A stretch of 64,000 nt of DNA from Mycolicibacterium poriferae (GCF_010728325.1 NZ_AP022570.1:2976001-3040000), one strand, 5' to 3'; numbered from the stretch's first letter, positions 9,450 through 20,173 are shown. Notes: generated from the sequence alone by a model not told the origin. Translations and numbers: made by a program.

Positions 9450-10294
9450 ATTTCGCGAACCCGCAGCGGACCGCATTCGACCTCACCGGAAAAGTGGTGG
9501 TCATCGTCGGTGGCGGACAGATGCCGGGCGACAAGATCGGCAACGGACGCGCCACGGCCCTCGTGGCCGCACGGCACGGCGCAGAGGTGATAGCCGTCGA
9601 TCTGAACATGGCCGCAGCACAGGAAACCGTCGACATGGTGCTGGCGGAGGGTGGGACGGCCTACGCCGTGCACGCCGACGTGGCGGAGAGGGAGGATTGC
9701 GAGCACATCTTCGATGTCGTCATGCAGCGCAGCGGCCGAGTCGACGGCATGGTCTACAGCGTGGCGATCAACCCGCCGTTCGACCGCGAACGCAACGAGA
9801 TGTCCCTGGAGAACTTCAACAAGGGGATCGACGTCAACATGCTGGGTTGCTTCTACTGCAATTCGTTCGCCGCGCAGTGCATGGAGAAGAACGAGGGTTC
9901 CAGCACCGGCAGCATCGTCAACTTCTCCTCGATTGCGAGCCTGAAGAACGAAGTCGGCCTGAACATCGGGATCATGCCCTACGCCCTCGGCAAGTGCGGG
10001 CTGAACTACATCACCGAACTGACTGCGGCGCAGTATGCCGAGGTCGGAGTCCGCGCAAATACGTTGATGTTGGGACCGATCGATTCCACCCTCGGAAACC
10101 ACGACTCACAGGATTTGTTCGGGATGGCCGCCGATGAGGTCGATGCGGCCTACAACGAAGTCCTCAGGCTGAAGATGGGGCGTGCCAGCAGCTGGGAGAC
10201 CGCTTACGCGGCGCTCTATCTGCTCGCCGATGAGTCACGATTCATGACCGGTCAGCAGATCCGGTTCGACGGCGGTGCCACTCTGGTGCGTTGA
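9440..10294 (+). CDS. Short-chain dehydrogenase/reductase
   Basis: A 284-residue Rossmann-fold oxidoreductase. The start is ATG 9440 (MSVDFANPQRTAF), overlapping the ferredoxin gene by 10 bp; the longer in-frame extension runs through the ferredoxin gene and is spurious. The nucleotide loop is unusual: GGGQMPGDKIGNGRA in place of the compact TGxxxGxG. The catalytic YxxxK is present (PYALGKCG), as is a serine in NFSSIAS. It probably oxidises the alcohol made by the P450. It lacks the insertion typical of the mycofactocin-coupled SDRs at 50.7-62.4 kb. Its stop is 4 bp from the converging hydrolase gene. Confidence 0.88.
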   Translation: MSVDFANPQRTAFDLTGKVVVIVGGGQMPGDKIGNGRATALVAARHGAEVIAVDLNMAAAQETVDMVLAEGGTAYAVHADVAEREDCEHIFDVVMQRSGRVDGMVYSVAINPPFDRERNEMSLENFNKGIDVNMLGCFYCNSFAAQCMEKNEGSSTGSIVNFSSIASLKNEVGLNIGIMPYALGKCGLNYITELTAAQYAEVGVRANTLMLGPIDSTLGNHDSQDLFGMAADEVDAAYNEVLRLKMGRASSWETAYAALYLLADESRFMTGQQIRFDGGATLVR

Positions 10295-10298
10295 GCCG

Positions 10299-12014
10299 TC
10301 ACCCCGAGGTGATCGGCAGGAGCAACCGCGAGGAGGAGCGCACGGTGTTCCGGCTGCTGGTGCCAACGCTGGCATGCCGAAAATTCATGATCGCCGGTGT
10401 CCGTGGATTCTGGTCGTCACTGGTCAGTACCAGCCGCAGGCTGTGTCCCGCACCGAAACGACGGGCGTTGGGCACGAGAGGAATCCGGTACTCGACATCC
10501 TCGCCGACGGGTACCGCGACGGGGATCCGGCAGGACAGGACGGGACACCCGGGTGAGCTTGCCGGCACGTCGACCGCACGCAGGCTGGCGCGCAGCCAAC
10601 CGGCGGTGACATCGGTGGTGTCTCCGTCGGGAGCGACGTCCTGCAGTGTGGCCATCCACGCGGTGTCGGCAGCCGTCGCCGAAGCAACGAGGCGCAGTTC
10701 GATCTCGCCGACGACATCCAGGTCGCTGTCGAGGGGCGCCGAAGTCCAGGTCAAGTCGGACGGCGGATCGATCGCACTCGGTTTCACCCGCCCGGTGCCG
10801 GCCGCCACAGTCATGTACTCGCGTGAGCCGCTCTCGCCTTCCTGGACGGCAAGAGTTCCGTCGGCACGCAGCGCGAGTTCGCAGTGGTTGGCCGGTGGCG
10901 GCCAGGATGCGCTGGAGTGCCAGCCGCTGGACCCGGGGAGGGCATAGCGCACCCGGTCGCCGTCGAGGATTCCGGTGTCACGGCCCTTGAGCCAGTGGTC
11001 GTACCAGGCCAGCGCCTCGGTGTGCAGGCTCTCCCACGGCCAGGTGAGGCCGAACTTGTCGAGCAGGCCCATCTGGACGTTCGGGTTGTGCGCCAACCCC
11101 TTCCACGTGATGAAGGTCGAGGGCAGGTGCAATGGCACGTTCTCCCAGTCGCAGCCGAGGTAGACAGGGATGTCGATGTTCGACAGCATCGGGGTCAGAT
11201 CGCGTTCGTCCCACCAGTCGTCGCGGACCTGGTGGTTGACGAAGACGTCGAGCCAGAGCTGATCCCATGGGCGAGGGTCGTGGGGAAGCTTGAGCAACTC
11301 GTGCATCATCGTCACGGCGGCTTCGCCGTTCATGGTGCCGAACCTGCGATGCAGCGGACCGATGTGGAGTGCTCGTCGAGCGAGTTGCATCGGCAGGCTG
11401 CGCCAGAATTGATCGCTGCGAGCCGCGGTCAGGCCCATCATCGACAGGAACGGGGTGACGAAGGCCGAGCTGGCCAACCCGTGGTGTGACGCCGCCTCGA
11501 ACAGGTCGGCGGTGACCGCGACCGGAAAGATCGCGCGCAGATGGGGAGGCCGTTCGACGGCCGCCTCCAGTTGCGTCATGGCGAAGTAGCTGATGCCGAT
11601 CATGCCGACGTTGCCGTCACACCACGGCTGTGTCGCAGCCCACTCCACCAGGTCATGCATGTCGCGGCGCTCGGCGGCGTCGAAGAAGCCGAATTCGCCT
11701 CCGGAGCCACCCGTTCCACGCACGTTGGCGATGACATGCACGTAGCCACGGGACACCCAGAAATCGGTGTTGCCCGCCTCGATGAAGCCCATCGGTGCGC
11801 CGAGGTTTTGGATCTGGCGGGGATAGGGGGATGCCGCGACCAGAACGGGGAAGCGCCCTTCGGCATCGGGGCGGTGCACGTCGGCCATGAGCGAGACCCC
11901 GTCGCGCACGGGCACCGCGACATTGTGTTCGTGGCGCAGGGCATGCTGCGGCTCACTCAGATTGCGAAAGTCCCGGCCGGTGGTCTGGGGACCGTTCAGT
12001 TCCACGAGTTTCAC
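10299..12014 (-). CDS. CocE/NonD family hydrolase
   Basis: A 571-residue alpha/beta hydrolase of the X-Pro dipeptidyl-peptidase (S15)/cocaine esterase family. It has an N-terminal hydrolase domain with the oxyanion/nucleophile region GMIGISYFAMTQ, a helical cap, and a C-terminal jelly-roll domain (from about residue 380). Such enzymes cleave esters or amides of bulky acyl groups. The start is GTG 12014, which lies inside a large dyad (12010-12047) shared with the divergent TetR gene; no ribosome site precedes it, so a leaderless transcript is likely. Context suggests ester cleavage feeding the neighbouring P450/dehydrogenase set, but this is inference. Confidence 0.85.
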   Translation of the reverse strand: MKLVELNGPQTTGRDFRNLSEPQHALRHEHNVAVPVRDGVSLMADVHRPDAEGRFPVLVAASPYPRQIQNLGAPMGFIEAGNTDFWVSRGYVHVIANVRGTGGSGGEFGFFDAAERRDMHDLVEWAATQPWCDGNVGMIGISYFAMTQLEAAVERPPHLRAIFPVAVTADLFEAASHHGLASSAFVTPFLSMMGLTAARSDQFWRSLPMQLARRALHIGPLHRRFGTMNGEAAVTMMHELLKLPHDPRPWDQLWLDVFVNHQVRDDWWDERDLTPMLSNIDIPVYLGCDWENVPLHLPSTFITWKGLAHNPNVQMGLLDKFGLTWPWESLHTEALAWYDHWLKGRDTGILDGDRVRYALPGSSGWHSSASWPPPANHCELALRADGTLAVQEGESGSREYMTVAAGTGRVKPSAIDPPSDLTWTSAPLDSDLDVVGEIELRLVASATAADTAWMATLQDVAPDGDTTDVTAGWLRASLRAVDVPASSPGCPVLSCRIPVAVPVGEDVEYRIPLVPNARRFGAGHSLRLVLTSDDQNPRTPAIMNFRHASVGTSSRNTVRSSSRLLLPITSG

Positions 12015-12047
12015 GCTACGTTGAAAATAGTCTCAACGCAACGTGAA
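12010..12047. promoter_or_regulatory. Nested dyad spanning the hydrolase start, probable TetR operator
   Basis: Two pairs of perfect 6-bp arms share one centre: TTCACG (12010-12015) with CGTGAA (12042-12047), and CGTTGA (12019-12024) with TCAACG (12033-12038). The site covers the GTG start of the hydrolase and the -35 zone of the divergent TetR gene. Binding there would block both genes. Confidence 0.65.
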
Positions 12048-12055
12048 TCTTCTGC

Positions 12056-12061
12056 TATGGT
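12056..12061 (+). promoter_or_regulatory. -10 element for a leaderless TetR gene
   Basis: TATGGT fits the mycobacterial TANNNT -10 pattern and ends 6 bp before ATG 12068. Transcription would therefore start at or next to the start codon. No proper ribosome-binding site precedes this ATG. Confidence 0.45.
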
Positions 12062-12067
12062 CCGGAG

Positions 12068-12664
12068 ATGCCGAAGCGGCCGACGCCGGGTCCCCGGGAC
12101 GAGCGAGGGGTGATGTCGGCACGCATCTTGGCCGCGGCACGCGAGGGATTCGCCCACGAAGGCTGGGCCGGGACAACGATCAGGGCCGTGGCGCGGGCCG
12201 CCGACGTGGATCCGGCCCTCATCTACCACTACTACGGTTCCAAAGAGGGCCTGCTCGATGCGGCGACCGAGCCGCCGGCGCGTTGGCTCGAGGCGGTGGC
12301 GCACACATGGCGTACGCCAGCCTGCGAGCTCGGCGAGGCGTTGCTGCGCCTCATGCTCGGCGCGTGGGCCGACGACGAGATCGGCCCGGTGTTGCGGGCC
12401 GTGCTGCTGACCGCTGCCCATGACCAGACGACACGGGAGAGGTTGCGCCGAATCGTCGAGGGCAGCTTGATGGGGGCCGCGCAGATCGGTGCCGACGACG
12501 AGGACCGGCGCATTCGCAGTGGGTTGATCGCCTCGCAGATCCTGGGCCTGGCGATGACGCGTTACGTCTGGCGGGTCGAGCCAGTTGCCTCGATGTCAGA
12601 CGACGAACTCGTCGCCGCCATTGCGCCGAACCTGCAGCGCTACATCGACGCAGATCTGCGTTAG
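12068..12664 (+). CDS. TetR family transcriptional regulator
   Basis: A 198-residue regulator with a TetR DNA-binding domain ([31 protein letters not shown], about residues 35-65) and a C-terminal domain resembling TetR_C_17-type sensors. It is divergent from the CocE/NonD hydrolase, and a 38-bp nested dyad lies between the starts, so local autoregulation is likely. The gene is probably leaderless (TATGGT at 12056-12061, ATG at 12068). It ends the accessory block inserted between pdxT and yebC. Confidence 0.9.
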   Translation: MPKRPTPGPRDERGVMSARILAAAREGFAHEGWAGTTIRAVARAADVDPALIYHYYGSKEGLLDAATEPPARWLEAVAHTWRTPACELGEALLRLMLGAWADDEIGPVLRAVLLTAAHDQTTRERLRRIVEGSLMGAAQIGADDEDRRIRSGLIASQILGLAMTRYVWRVEPVASMSDDELVAAIAPNLQRYIDADLR

Positions 12665-12786
12665 ATCGCGACTCTGCGGACTGCACCGGGCCGTGGCCGC
12701 CCCTAGGCGCCCCGAGTCCGGTTTCGCTCACCCGCCTACCCGTAGACTTGTCAGTCGACGTTTCACCGGAAAGAGGATGTACCTGC

Positions 12787-13542
12787 ATGAGCGGCCATTC
12801 CAAGTGGGCCACCACCAAGCACAAGAAGGCCGTCATCGACGCCCGCCGCGGCAAGATGTTCGCGAAGCTGATCAAGAACATCGAGGTCGCCGCCCGCGTC
12901 GGCGGCGGTGACCCGGCGGGTAACCCCACGCTCTACGACGCCATCCAGAAGGCCAAGAAGAGCTCGGTGCCCAACGACAACATCGAACGTGCCCGTAAGC
13001 GCGGCAGCGGCGAGGAGGCCGGCGGCGCGGACTGGCAGAACATCACCTATGAGGGCTACGGGCCCAGCGGGGTGGCCGTGCTCGTCGAATGTCTGACCGA
13101 CAACAAGAACCGGGCGGCCGGTGAGGTCCGGGTGGCGATGACCCGCAACGGCGGCAACATGGCCGACCCCGGCTCGGTGTCCTATCTGTTCTCCCGCAAA
13201 GGCATCATCACGCTGGAGAAGAACGGCCTGTCCGAAGACGACGTGCTGGCCGCGGTCCTGGAGGCCGGCGCCGAGGAGATCAACGATCTCGGCGAGAGCT
13301 TCGAGATCATCTCCGAGCCAACCGATCTGGTCGCTGTGCGCACGGCGCTGCAGGAGGCGGGCATCGACTACGAATCGGCTGACGCGAGTTTCCAGCCCTC
13401 GGTGACGGTCCCGGTCGACATCGACGCCGCCCGCAAGGTGCTCAAACTGGTCGACGCGCTCGAGGACAGCGACGACGTCCAGGACGTCTACACCAATATC
13501 GACATCCCCGACGACGTCGCCGCGGCGCTCGAGGAGGACTGA
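12787..13542 (+). CDS. yebC: YebC/PmpR family regulatory or translation factor
   Basis: A 251-residue protein of the YebC/TACO1 family. The start is ATG 12787 ([15 protein letters not shown]), the invariant family N-terminus; GAGG lies about 10 bp upstream. The [20 protein letters not shown] and [20 protein letters not shown] blocks are canonical. Family members have been described both as DNA-binding regulators and as factors that help ribosomes through proline stretches; sequence alone does not decide here. It precedes ruvCAB, as in many actinobacteria. TAGACT at 12743-12748 is a possible -10. Confidence 0.95.
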   Translation: MSGHSKWATTKHKKAVIDARRGKMFAKLIKNIEVAARVGGGDPAGNPTLYDAIQKAKKSSVPNDNIERARKRGSGEEAGGADWQNITYEGYGPSGVAVLVECLTDNKNRAAGEVRVAMTRNGGNMADPGSVSYLFSRKGIITLEKNGLSEDDVLAAVLEAGAEEINDLGESFEIISEPTDLVAVRTALQEAGIDYESADASFQPSVTVPVDIDAARKVLKLVDALEDSDDVQDVYTNIDIPDDVAAALEED

Positions 13543-13570
13543 GCCCGCCTCGGCTCACCGCGTGTCCCTA

Positions 13571-13586
13571 CCCCGCATCGTCGGGG
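13571..13586. terminator. Short hairpin between yebC and ruvC
   Basis: CCCCG and CGGGG pair around a 6-bp loop, 28 bp after the yebC stop. There is no T-run, as is usual in mycobacteria. It may partly separate yebC from the SOS-controlled ruvC transcript. Confidence 0.3.
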
Positions 13587-13601
13587 ACGACGGCTAGGCT
13601 C

Positions 13602-13617
13602 TCGAACAAATGTTCTC
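13602..13617. promoter_or_regulatory. SOS (LexA) box upstream of ruvC
   Basis: TCGAACAAATGTTCTC matches 10 of the 12 fixed positions of the mycobacterial LexA consensus TCGAAC-N4-GTTCGA; only the last two differ. It directly follows a TAGGCT -10-like hexamer (13595-13600) and ends 15 bp before ruvC. Damage-inducible control of ruvCAB is the expected role. Confidence 0.75.
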
Positions 13618-13632
13618 CGTGAGGATGCTGTC

Positions 13633-14190
13633 GTGCGAGTGATGGGTGTCGACCCCGGGTTGACGCGATGCGGCTTGTCCATGATTCAGAGTGGGCAGGG
13701 CCGCCAGGTGGTCGCCCTCGACGTCGACGTCGTGCGCACGCCGGCCGAACAGCCTCTGCACAAGCGTCTGCTGACGATCTCCGACACCGTCGAGCACTGG
13801 ATGGACACCCATCTGCCCGATGTGGTTGCCATCGAGCGGGTGTTCTCCAACCAGAACGCCAACACCGCGATGGGCACCGCCCAGGCGGGTGGGGTCATCG
13901 CCCTGGCCGCGGCGCGTCGCGACATCGACGTCCACTTCCACACCCCAAGTGAGGTCAAGGCCGCCGTCACCGGAAACGGGCGTGCGGGCAAATCGCAGGT
14001 CACCGAGATGGTCACCCGAATTCTGGCGCTGCAGCAGAAACCGACGCCGGCCGACGCGGCGGACGCGCTCGCGCTGGCGATCTGCCACTGCTGGCGCGCG
14101 CCGATGATCGCCCGGATGGCGGCCGCCGAGGCGATGGCCGCCGAGCAGCGCCGCAAGTACCAGGCCCGGCTCAAGGCGGTCCGCACATGA
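13633..14190 (+). CDS. ruvC: Crossover junction endodeoxyribonuclease RuvC
   Basis: A 185-residue Holliday junction resolvase. The acidic catalytic residues are visible in MGVDPG (near the N-terminus), VVAIERVFS and [11 protein letters not shown]. It cuts four-way junctions symmetrically, working with RuvAB. GTG 13633 is chosen with GAGG at 13621-13624. An SOS box at 13602-13617 lies just upstream. Its stop overlaps the ruvA start (ATGA), so ruvC, ruvA and ruvB form one operon. Confidence 0.97.
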   Translation: MRVMGVDPGLTRCGLSMIQSGQGRQVVALDVDVVRTPAEQPLHKRLLTISDTVEHWMDTHLPDVVAIERVFSNQNANTAMGTAQAGGVIALAAARRDIDVHFHTPSEVKAAVTGNGRAGKSQVTEMVTRILALQQKPTPADAADALALAICHCWRAPMIARMAAAEAMAAEQRRKYQARLKAVRT

Positions 14191-14774
14191 TCGCCGCGGT
14201 GCGCGGGGAGGTGCTCGACATCGCACTCGATCACGTCGTGATCGAGGCCGCCGGTGTGGGCTACAAGGTGATGGCCACGCCGGCGACGTTGGCGACGCTG
14301 CGCCGCGGATCCGAAGCCCGGCTGATCACCGCGATGATCGTGCGCGAAGACTCGATGACGCTGTACGGGTTCGCCGACTCCGACGCCCGCGACCTGTTCC
14401 TGACCCTGCTCGGGGTGTCGGGGATCGGGCCGAGCATCGCACTCGGCGCGCTGGCGATGTACGACGGGGCGAGCCTGCGCCAGGCCATCGGTGACGGTGA
14501 CGTCACCGCGCTGACCCGAATTCCGAAGGTGGGCAAGAAGACCGCCGAACTGCTCGTGCTGACGTTGCGGGACAAGGTCGGCGTTGCGGTGTCGTCCAGC
14601 GTCGCCTCCGCGGGCGGTTTCACCGTGCGCGGGCCGGTGGTCGAAGCGCTCATCGGGTTGGGTTTCGCTCAGAAGCAGGCCGAGGAAGCCACCGACAAGG
14701 TGCTCGCCGACGAGCCGGAGGCCAACCAGTCGGTCGCGTTGCGCGCGGCGCTGTCCATGCTGGGCAAGAAGTGA
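14187..14774 (+). CDS. ruvA: Holliday junction branch migration protein RuvA
   Basis: A 195-residue protein of normal RuvA length. It has the N-terminal OB-fold ([12 protein letters not shown]), paired helix-hairpin-helix motifs ([16 protein letters not shown] and [15 protein letters not shown]) and a small C-terminal domain ([16 protein letters not shown]) that contacts RuvB. RuvA tetramers hold the four-way junction while RuvB rings pump DNA. It overlaps ruvC and precedes ruvB by one base. Confidence 0.97.
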   Translation: MIAAVRGEVLDIALDHVVIEAAGVGYKVMATPATLATLRRGSEARLITAMIVREDSMTLYGFADSDARDLFLTLLGVSGIGPSIALGALAMYDGASLRQAIGDGDVTALTRIPKVGKKTAELLVLTLRDKVGVAVSSSVASAGGFTVRGPVVEALIGLGFAQKQAEEATDKVLADEPEANQSVALRAALSMLGKK

Positions 14775-14775
14775 C

Positions 14776-15849
14776 ATGGGTCGTTTCTCGTCCGGTACCG
14801 AAGAGCCCGAAGACTCCGACGAGCGGGAGGTCACTCCCGCTCTGACGGTGGGCGAAGGGGACATCGACGCCAGCTTGCGGCCCCGCTCACTGGGCGAGTT
14901 CATCGGTCAGCCACGGGTGCGCGAGCAGCTGCAGCTGGTGCTCGAGGGCGCCAAGAACCGTGGCGGCACCCCCGACCACATCCTGCTGTCCGGTCCGCCC
15001 GGGCTGGGCAAGACCTCGCTGGCGATGATCATCGCCGCCGAACTGGGCTCGTCGCTGCGTGTCACGTCGGGCCCGGCACTCGAACGAGCCGGGGATCTGG
15101 CCGCGATGCTGTCGAATCTCGTCGAACACGACGTGCTGTTCATCGACGAGATCCATCGCATCGCCCGGCCCGCCGAGGAGATGCTGTACCTGGCGATGGA
15201 GGACTTCCGCGTCGACGTGGTGGTCGGCAAGGGACCGGGTGCCACCTCGATCCCGCTGGAGGTGGCACCGTTCACGCTGGTCGGCGCCACCACCAGGTCC
15301 GGGGCTCTCACCGGTCCACTGCGGGACCGCTTCGGTTTCACCGCGCACATGGACTTCTACGAGCCCACCGAACTGGAGCGGGTGCTGGCCCGGTCGGCGG
15401 GCATCCTCGGGATCGAGCTGGGCGCCGAAGCCGCCGCCGAGATCGCCCGCCGCTCCCGGGGCACCCCGCGCATCGCGAACCGGCTCCTGCGCCGCGTGCG
15501 CGACTACGCCGAGGTGCGTGCCGACGGAGTCATCACCCGCGACATCGCCAAATATGCGCTCGAGGTCTACGACGTCGACGAGCTCGGCCTCGACCGCCTC
15601 GACCGGGCGGTGCTGACCGCGCTCACCCGCAGCTTCGGCGGCGGACCGGTGGGGGTGTCCACGCTCGCGGTGGCCGTGGGGGAGGAAGCCACCACCGTCG
15701 AGGAGGTGTGCGAACCGTTCCTGGTGCGGGCGGGCATGATCGCGCGGACCCCCCGGGGACGGGTGGCCACGGCGCTGGCCTGGACGCATCTGGGAATGAC
15801 GCCGCCGAGCGGAGCCGTGGGGCTGGGGCAGGGCGGGCTGTTCGACTAG
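14776..15849 (+). CDS. ruvB: Holliday junction branch migration ATPase RuvB
   Basis: A 357-residue AAA+ motor. Walker A is [11 protein letters not shown], Walker B is LFIDEIHR, sensor 1 is the VGATTRSG region, and a C-terminal winged helix follows ([18 protein letters not shown]). The start is ATG 14776 ([12 protein letters not shown]), one base after the ruvA stop; the upstream in-frame extension overlaps ruvA and is not real. RuvB hexamers drive branch migration. It is the last gene of the SOS-controlled operon. Confidence 0.97.
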   Translation: MGRFSSGTEEPEDSDEREVTPALTVGEGDIDASLRPRSLGEFIGQPRVREQLQLVLEGAKNRGGTPDHILLSGPPGLGKTSLAMIIAAELGSSLRVTSGPALERAGDLAAMLSNLVEHDVLFIDEIHRIARPAEEMLYLAMEDFRVDVVVGKGPGATSIPLEVAPFTLVGATTRSGALTGPLRDRFGFTAHMDFYEPTELERVLARSAGILGIELGAEAAAEIARRSRGTPRIANRLLRRVRDYAEVRADGVITRDIAKYALEVYDVDELGLDRLDRAVLTALTRSFGGGPVGVSTLAVAVGEEATTVEEVCEPFLVRAGMIARTPRGRVATALAWTHLGMTPPSGAVGLGQGGLFD

Positions 15850-15982
15850 CTGTCCCCACCACCGCGGCGAGGCACGGACCGATGGTGACGATCTGAGCGG
15901 GATGTGCAGCTCGTACCGGTTGCGGCGGGGTTATGGCCGCCCCGGCACGGGTATCCGCTGCGCATATCCGAGGAGGAGAATC

Positions 15983-16678
15983 ATGGTCGACACACCCACC
16001 CGCAGTCGCGGCGGCGCGCTGCACATTCCCCGCAGTCGCGGTGCCGCCAGCGGGCTTCTGGTCATCGTTCTGGGTCTGTGGGGCGCACTGGTGCCCTTCA
16101 TCGGGCCCTACTTCAATTTCGCCTTCAGCCCCGACCAGGCGTGGACCTGGACGGCGGGTCGCGGCTGGCTGGAGGTGCTGCCCGGCGCGGTCGCCGTGGT
16201 CGGCGGATTCCTGATGCTGACGTCACGCAACCGCGCCACCGCCATGCTCGGTACGTGGATGGCGATCGTCGCCGGGGCGTGGTTCGTGGTCGGGCGTGCG
16301 CTGGCCGGCCCGCTGGGACTCGGTGAGGTCGGTGTGCCGGTGGCCTCCACCGAGGCCCAGCGAGTGTGGCTGGAGCTGACCTACTTCTACGGACTCGGCG
16401 CGGTCATCGTGTTCCTGGGTGCGCTGGCGTTGGGACGGCTGTCGGTGCGCAGCACGCGCGACATCGCCTACGCGGAGACCCGTGCTCACGCCGTGGCCGA
16501 CCGTGACGCCGTGGCCGACCGTGACGCCGTGGCCGACCGTGACGCCGTGGCCGACCGCGACGCCGAGGTCACCACGCACCACGGCGGGGCTGCCGCTCAC
16601 AAGCCATCGGCGCGGGAGCGGCTGTCGTCGTTGTTCGGACGCCGGGGCCGGCGTGACGACCACAAGCTAGCGGTCTAG
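15983..16678 (+). CDS. Membrane protein with a C-terminal VADRDA repeat
   Basis: A 231-residue protein with about four hydrophobic segments (roughly residues 18-40, 58-75, 85-105 and 130-152) and a polar, charged C-terminus. The start is ATG 15983, preceded by a strong AGGAGGAG site (15971-15978). The cytoplasmic-looking tail has four perfect copies of a six-residue unit (AVADRD), encoded by an 18-bp DNA repeat at 16490-16561, followed by a His/Lys/Arg-rich end. I do not recognise a characterised family. It resembles small actinobacterial membrane proteins found near ruvB. It converges on car; the two stops overlap by 12 bp. Confidence 0.8.
   Translation: MVDTPTRSRGGALHIPRSRGAASGLLVIVLGLWGALVPFIGPYFNFAFSPDQAWTWTAGRGWLEVLPGAVAVVGGFLMLTSRNRATAMLGTWMAIVAGAWFVVGRALAGPLGLGEVGVPVASTEAQRVWLELTYFYGLGAVIVFLGALALGRLSVRSTRDIAYAETRAHAVADRDAVADRDAVADRDAVADRDAEVTTHHGGAAAHKPSARERLSSLFGRRGRRDDHKLAV
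16490..16561 (+). repeat. 18-bp tandem repeat, four units, in frame
   Basis: Four consecutive copies of GCCGTGGCCGACCGTGAC; only the last differs (one C for T). The unit is a multiple of three and encodes AVADRD, so copy-number changes would keep the frame. Near identity points to recent expansion or slippage. Confidence 0.95.
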
Positions 16679-19600
16679 CAGGCCGAGCAGCCGCAGATCG
16701 CTGACGTACTTGGCGATGATGTCGCGCGAGACGTGCGGGATGTCTTTGTCGGGGCCGATCTTGGCTTCCTGCACGGCCGCCCGGAACCGGTCGGTGGGCG
16801 CCACCGACCCGCGCAGGGGCGTCTCGGGATGCTGGTAGTTGTGCAACAACGGCAGCAATGACCCCTGGCGCTGGCGTTCCGGCAGTGCGCGCATCGCCGT
16901 CTCGAACCGAGTCAGCCACATTTGGTACCCGCCGATGCGGCGCACCGGCGCGCCGGAGTCGATGAGCCAGTCGACGAACTCGTCGAGTCCGATGCCGTCG
17001 TCGTAGGGGTTCATCACGTGGTAGGTCTCGAAGGCCGAGCCGGTGAGCGGGCCGAGGGTCGAGATCGCCTCGGCGATGAATTCCACTGGCAGACCGTCGT
17101 AGTGGGCGCGTTGTCGGCGACCCTCGGCGTCGAGTTCGTAGAACGAGTCGGGTGCGATACCGGTGGCGACCAGACTGAGCATCAGCCGGGTGAACATGTC
17201 GGGCAGATTCAGCTGGCCGGCGTAGCTGGTGTCGGCGAGGATCATGTCGCAGCGGAACACCGAGACCGGCAGTCCGAACTGCTCGTTGGCCTCCCGCAGC
17301 AGCACCTCTCCGGCCCATTTGCTGTTCGAGTAACCGTTGGCGTATCCGGTGGCGAGGTCGTCGTCGACAGCGCGGGTCGCGCTGATCTGCCGGATGTCGC
17401 CGTCCTCGGTGAACCGGCCGGGCTCGATCCCGACGGCAACGCCGATGGTCGAGGTGTAGACGAACGGCTTGAGCTTGCTGGTGAGGGCGAGCTTGATCAG
17501 CTCCGCCGTGCCGACGACGTTGGGGCCGAACAGCTCCCGGTACGGCAGCACATGGTTGACCAGTGCCGCCGGGTCGACGATGAGGTCCACGGTGTCGGCC
17601 AGGCGCTGCCACGTCGACGCATCCAGCCCGAGGTCGGGCTCGCCCTTGTCGCCGGCGAGCACCTCGAGGTGGCCGTCGGCCATCTCGAGGTAGTGCGCCA
17701 GCAGGTCGGGATCCCCGCTGTCGAAGGTCCGGTCGAGCCGGTCGCGGGCTGCGGTGTCGTCCCGGCCGCGAACCAGACAGATCACGGTGCCGCCCACCAG
17801 CTGCATCCGTTGCAGCCAGTCCAACGCCAGGTAGCGGCCGAGGAATCCGGTGGCACCGGTGAGCAGCACCGTCCGGATCTGCGCGCTCGGGCCGGGCAGC
17901 GCCGTAGCGGCGGCCAGGGTCGGAGCATCGAGGAACCGGTCCAGCGTGAGGTCGCGGGCGTGCGCCTGTGGTGCGCCCGCGCCGTGCACCGATGCGAAGG
18001 TGGGTCGGGTACCACCTGGCTCCCGCACGGCATCGATGTAGGCGGCGAGCGCGGCGAGGTCATTGGCCGGGCTGACGATCACCGACACCGGAACCTCGAC
18101 GTCGAAGACGTCGGCCAGCAGATTGGCGAACGTCAGGGCCGACAGCGAGTCACCCCCGAGCTCGGTGAAGTGGGCGTCGGGGGCGATGTCGGTCGACGTC
18201 GCGCCCAACAGCGCTGCCGCGGCGCGAACAACCGTGTCCTGCACCGGGCCCTGGCCGCCATCGCGCCGCAACGACTGCAACTCGTCGGACTGCTCGGCCG
18301 CCAGCTCGGCGTACAGCGTCTCGAGCTGGTCGCCGTACCGCTCTTTCAACTTGGGCCGGGCCAGCTTGCGGATACCGGTGAGCATCCCGTTCTCGGTGGT
18401 CCACGGCGTCGTCTCGATCAGGAAGTCGCGAGGTATCTCGAACGACTGCAGGCCGCCGGTCCGCGCCACCTCGTGAAGCGATTCTGCGACAGCTGATTTC
18501 GGATCCGAAGCAGCCAATGCTTCTTCGGTCGGCACGACCACGGCAAGTAGATACGGGCGGGCACTGTTGCCGTAGAGATAGATCTGGCGGATCAACGGGC
18601 TGTCGGTGAAGCCGGCCTCCAGTGCCGACACCGCGACGAACTCGCCCTGGGAGAGCTTCACGACGTTGTTGCGCCGGTCGAGATAGACCAGGTGGTCGGG
18701 TCCGACCTCGGCGACGATGTCGCCGGTGCGGTAGTAGCCGTCGGCGTCGAACATTGCCGCGGTCACCTCCGGCCGTCGGTAGTACCCGGGAATCAGCGTT
18801 TCGGACTTGACCAGCAACTCCCCGCGGGGATACGGGCGGTCGGTGTGGAAGTAGCCGAGCTCGGGCACGTCGAGCAGTGTGTAGTCCGACACCGGTGGCC
18901 GCTGGACCTGTCCGTCGACGAACACCGCGCCCGCTTCGGTGGACCCGTAGCCGTCGACGAGGTGGATGCCGAGCAGCTCCTCGGCGAACGCGGTCATCTC
19001 GGGTGACAGGGGAGCGGACCCGGTCATCGCGGTCACGTAACGACCGCCGAGCACCTCGGTGCGCATCTGCGCGAACACGGCGGCGGCGTCGTGGTCGGCT
19101 CGCTTGCCCAGGATCGTGTCGAACTCGTTTCTGATCGTGTCCCAGATCCGTGGCACGAACGACAACTGGGTGGGACGGACCAGCGCGAGGTCCTCGAGGA
19201 AGGTCGAAAGATCGCTGCGCGCAGAGAAATACGCGGTCCCACCCGCACCCAGGGTGCCGTAGAGCAGGCCGCGCCCCATCATGTGGCTCATCGGCAGGAA
19301 GTTCAGGGTGATCGAGGGCGCGGAACTGTGATCGCCCCAGTTCGCGCGGAAGGACTGTCGCCAGGCGCCCGCCGCCAACCGCTCGGGATACATCGCTCCC
19401 TTCGGTGCGCCCGTACTTCCCGAGGTGTAGATGAGCAGGGCGAGCGGGTTGTCGTCGGTCGCGATGGTGGGGGTGCGGGGCGGCAGGTCGGCGCCGCGTT
19501 GCACGAGATCACCGATCGTCGTGAGCTCCACGGTGTTGGCGCTGTTCTGGCGGAGGGTGTTTCGCGCAGCGGCTACCTCTTCGCGGTGGTCGTCGAGCTC

Positions 19601-20173
19601 GAGGCGCGCGTCGAAGACGATGATCCGCGAGACGGTGGGAGTGGTGAGGGCCAGTTCGACGGCGTCGCCGAGATGGTCGACGGCAGAGGCGATGAGCACG
19701 GGTTCGGTTTCGGCGACGATGGGTGCCAGCGCCGAGAGTGCTGAGCTGGTCTGCAGCGGGACCGAAACCGCACCGATCGTCGCCAGCGTCATGTCGATGG
19801 TCGTGTAGTCCACGCTGGTGAAGCCCAGTAGCGCGACCCGGTCGCCCGCAGCGACGTCGTCGAGCGCCGCAGCCAGCGCGCCGATGCGCCGGGACAGTTC
19901 TCCGTAGGTGACGGTGTCGAAATGGGGCAGCAGCCGCGGGGTGATCCGGCCGCTCTGCGGGTCAGTGGTGAATTCGATGGCGCGTTGACCCAGTGCGGGC
20001 CGCTCGGCGTAGCCGTCGAGGACGGTCGCGATGATGTCGGGCAGTCGCATGTCGGGTCGATCGAGGGCCGACGAGACCGCCTCGTCGGGCATCGCGGCGG
20101 CGAATTGCGGATCGGTGGAGCGCAATTCGGTGATGCGGTCAACGATCTGCGGGTCAGGGTCGTGGTGTGTCAT
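16667..20173 (-). CDS. car: Carboxylic acid reductase (CAR)
   Basis: A 1168-residue three-domain enzyme that reduces carboxylic acids to aldehydes with ATP and NADPH. The adenylation domain has [18 protein letters not shown] near residue 250. The carrier domain has [12 protein letters not shown] with the phosphopantetheine serine near residue 675. The reductase domain has the NADPH loop [14 protein letters not shown] near residue 770 and a YxxxK-type site (YSNSKWAGE). It needs a phosphopantetheinyl transferase, not in this window. The start is ATG 20173, with GAGG 7 bp upstream; TTG 20176 is possible. It corresponds in position to fadD9 of M. tuberculosis. Natural substrates are uncertain (fatty or aromatic acids). 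Confidence 0.95.
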   Translation of the reverse strand: MTHHDPDPQIVDRITELRSTDPQFAAAMPDEAVSSALDRPDMRLPDIIATVLDGYAERPALGQRAIEFTTDPQSGRITPRLLPHFDTVTYGELSRRIGALAAALDDVAAGDRVALLGFTSVDYTTIDMTLATIGAVSVPLQTSSALSALAPIVAETEPVLIASAVDHLGDAVELALTTPTVSRIIVFDARLELDDHREEVAAARNTLRQNSANTVELTTIGDLVQRGADLPPRTPTIATDDNPLALLIYTSGSTGAPKGAMYPERLAAGAWRQSFRANWGDHSSAPSITLNFLPMSHMMGRGLLYGTLGAGGTAYFSARSDLSTFLEDLALVRPTQLSFVPRIWDTIRNEFDTILGKRADHDAAAVFAQMRTEVLGGRYVTAMTGSAPLSPEMTAFAEELLGIHLVDGYGSTEAGAVFVDGQVQRPPVSDYTLLDVPELGYFHTDRPYPRGELLVKSETLIPGYYRRPEVTAAMFDADGYYRTGDIVAEVGPDHLVYLDRRNNVVKLSQGEFVAVSALEAGFTDSPLIRQIYLYGNSARPYLLAVVVPTEEALAASDPKSAVAESLHEVARTGGLQSFEIPRDFLIETTPWTTENGMLTGIRKLARPKLKERYGDQLETLYAELAAEQSDELQSLRRDGGQGPVQDTVVRAAAALLGATSTDIAPDAHFTELGGDSLSALTFANLLADVFDVEVPVSVIVSPANDLAALAAYIDAVREPGGTRPTFASVHGAGAPQAHARDLTLDRFLDAPTLAAATALPGPSAQIRTVLLTGATGFLGRYLALDWLQRMQLVGGTVICLVRGRDDTAARDRLDRTFDSGDPDLLAHYLEMADGHLEVLAGDKGEPDLGLDASTWQRLADTVDLIVDPAALVNHVLPYRELFGPNVVGTAELIKLALTSKLKPFVYTSTIGVAVGIEPGRFTEDGDIRQISATRAVDDDLATGYANGYSNSKWAGEVLLREANEQFGLPVSVFRCDMILADTSYAGQLNLPDMFTRLMLSLVATGIAPDSFYELDAEGRRQRAHYDGLPVEFIAEAISTLGPLTGSAFETYHVMNPYDDGIGLDEFVDWLIDSGAPVRRIGGYQMWLTRFETAMRALPERQRQGSLLPLLHNYQHPETPLRGSVAPTDRFRAAVQEAKIGPDKDIPHVSRDIIAKYVSDLRLLGLLDR

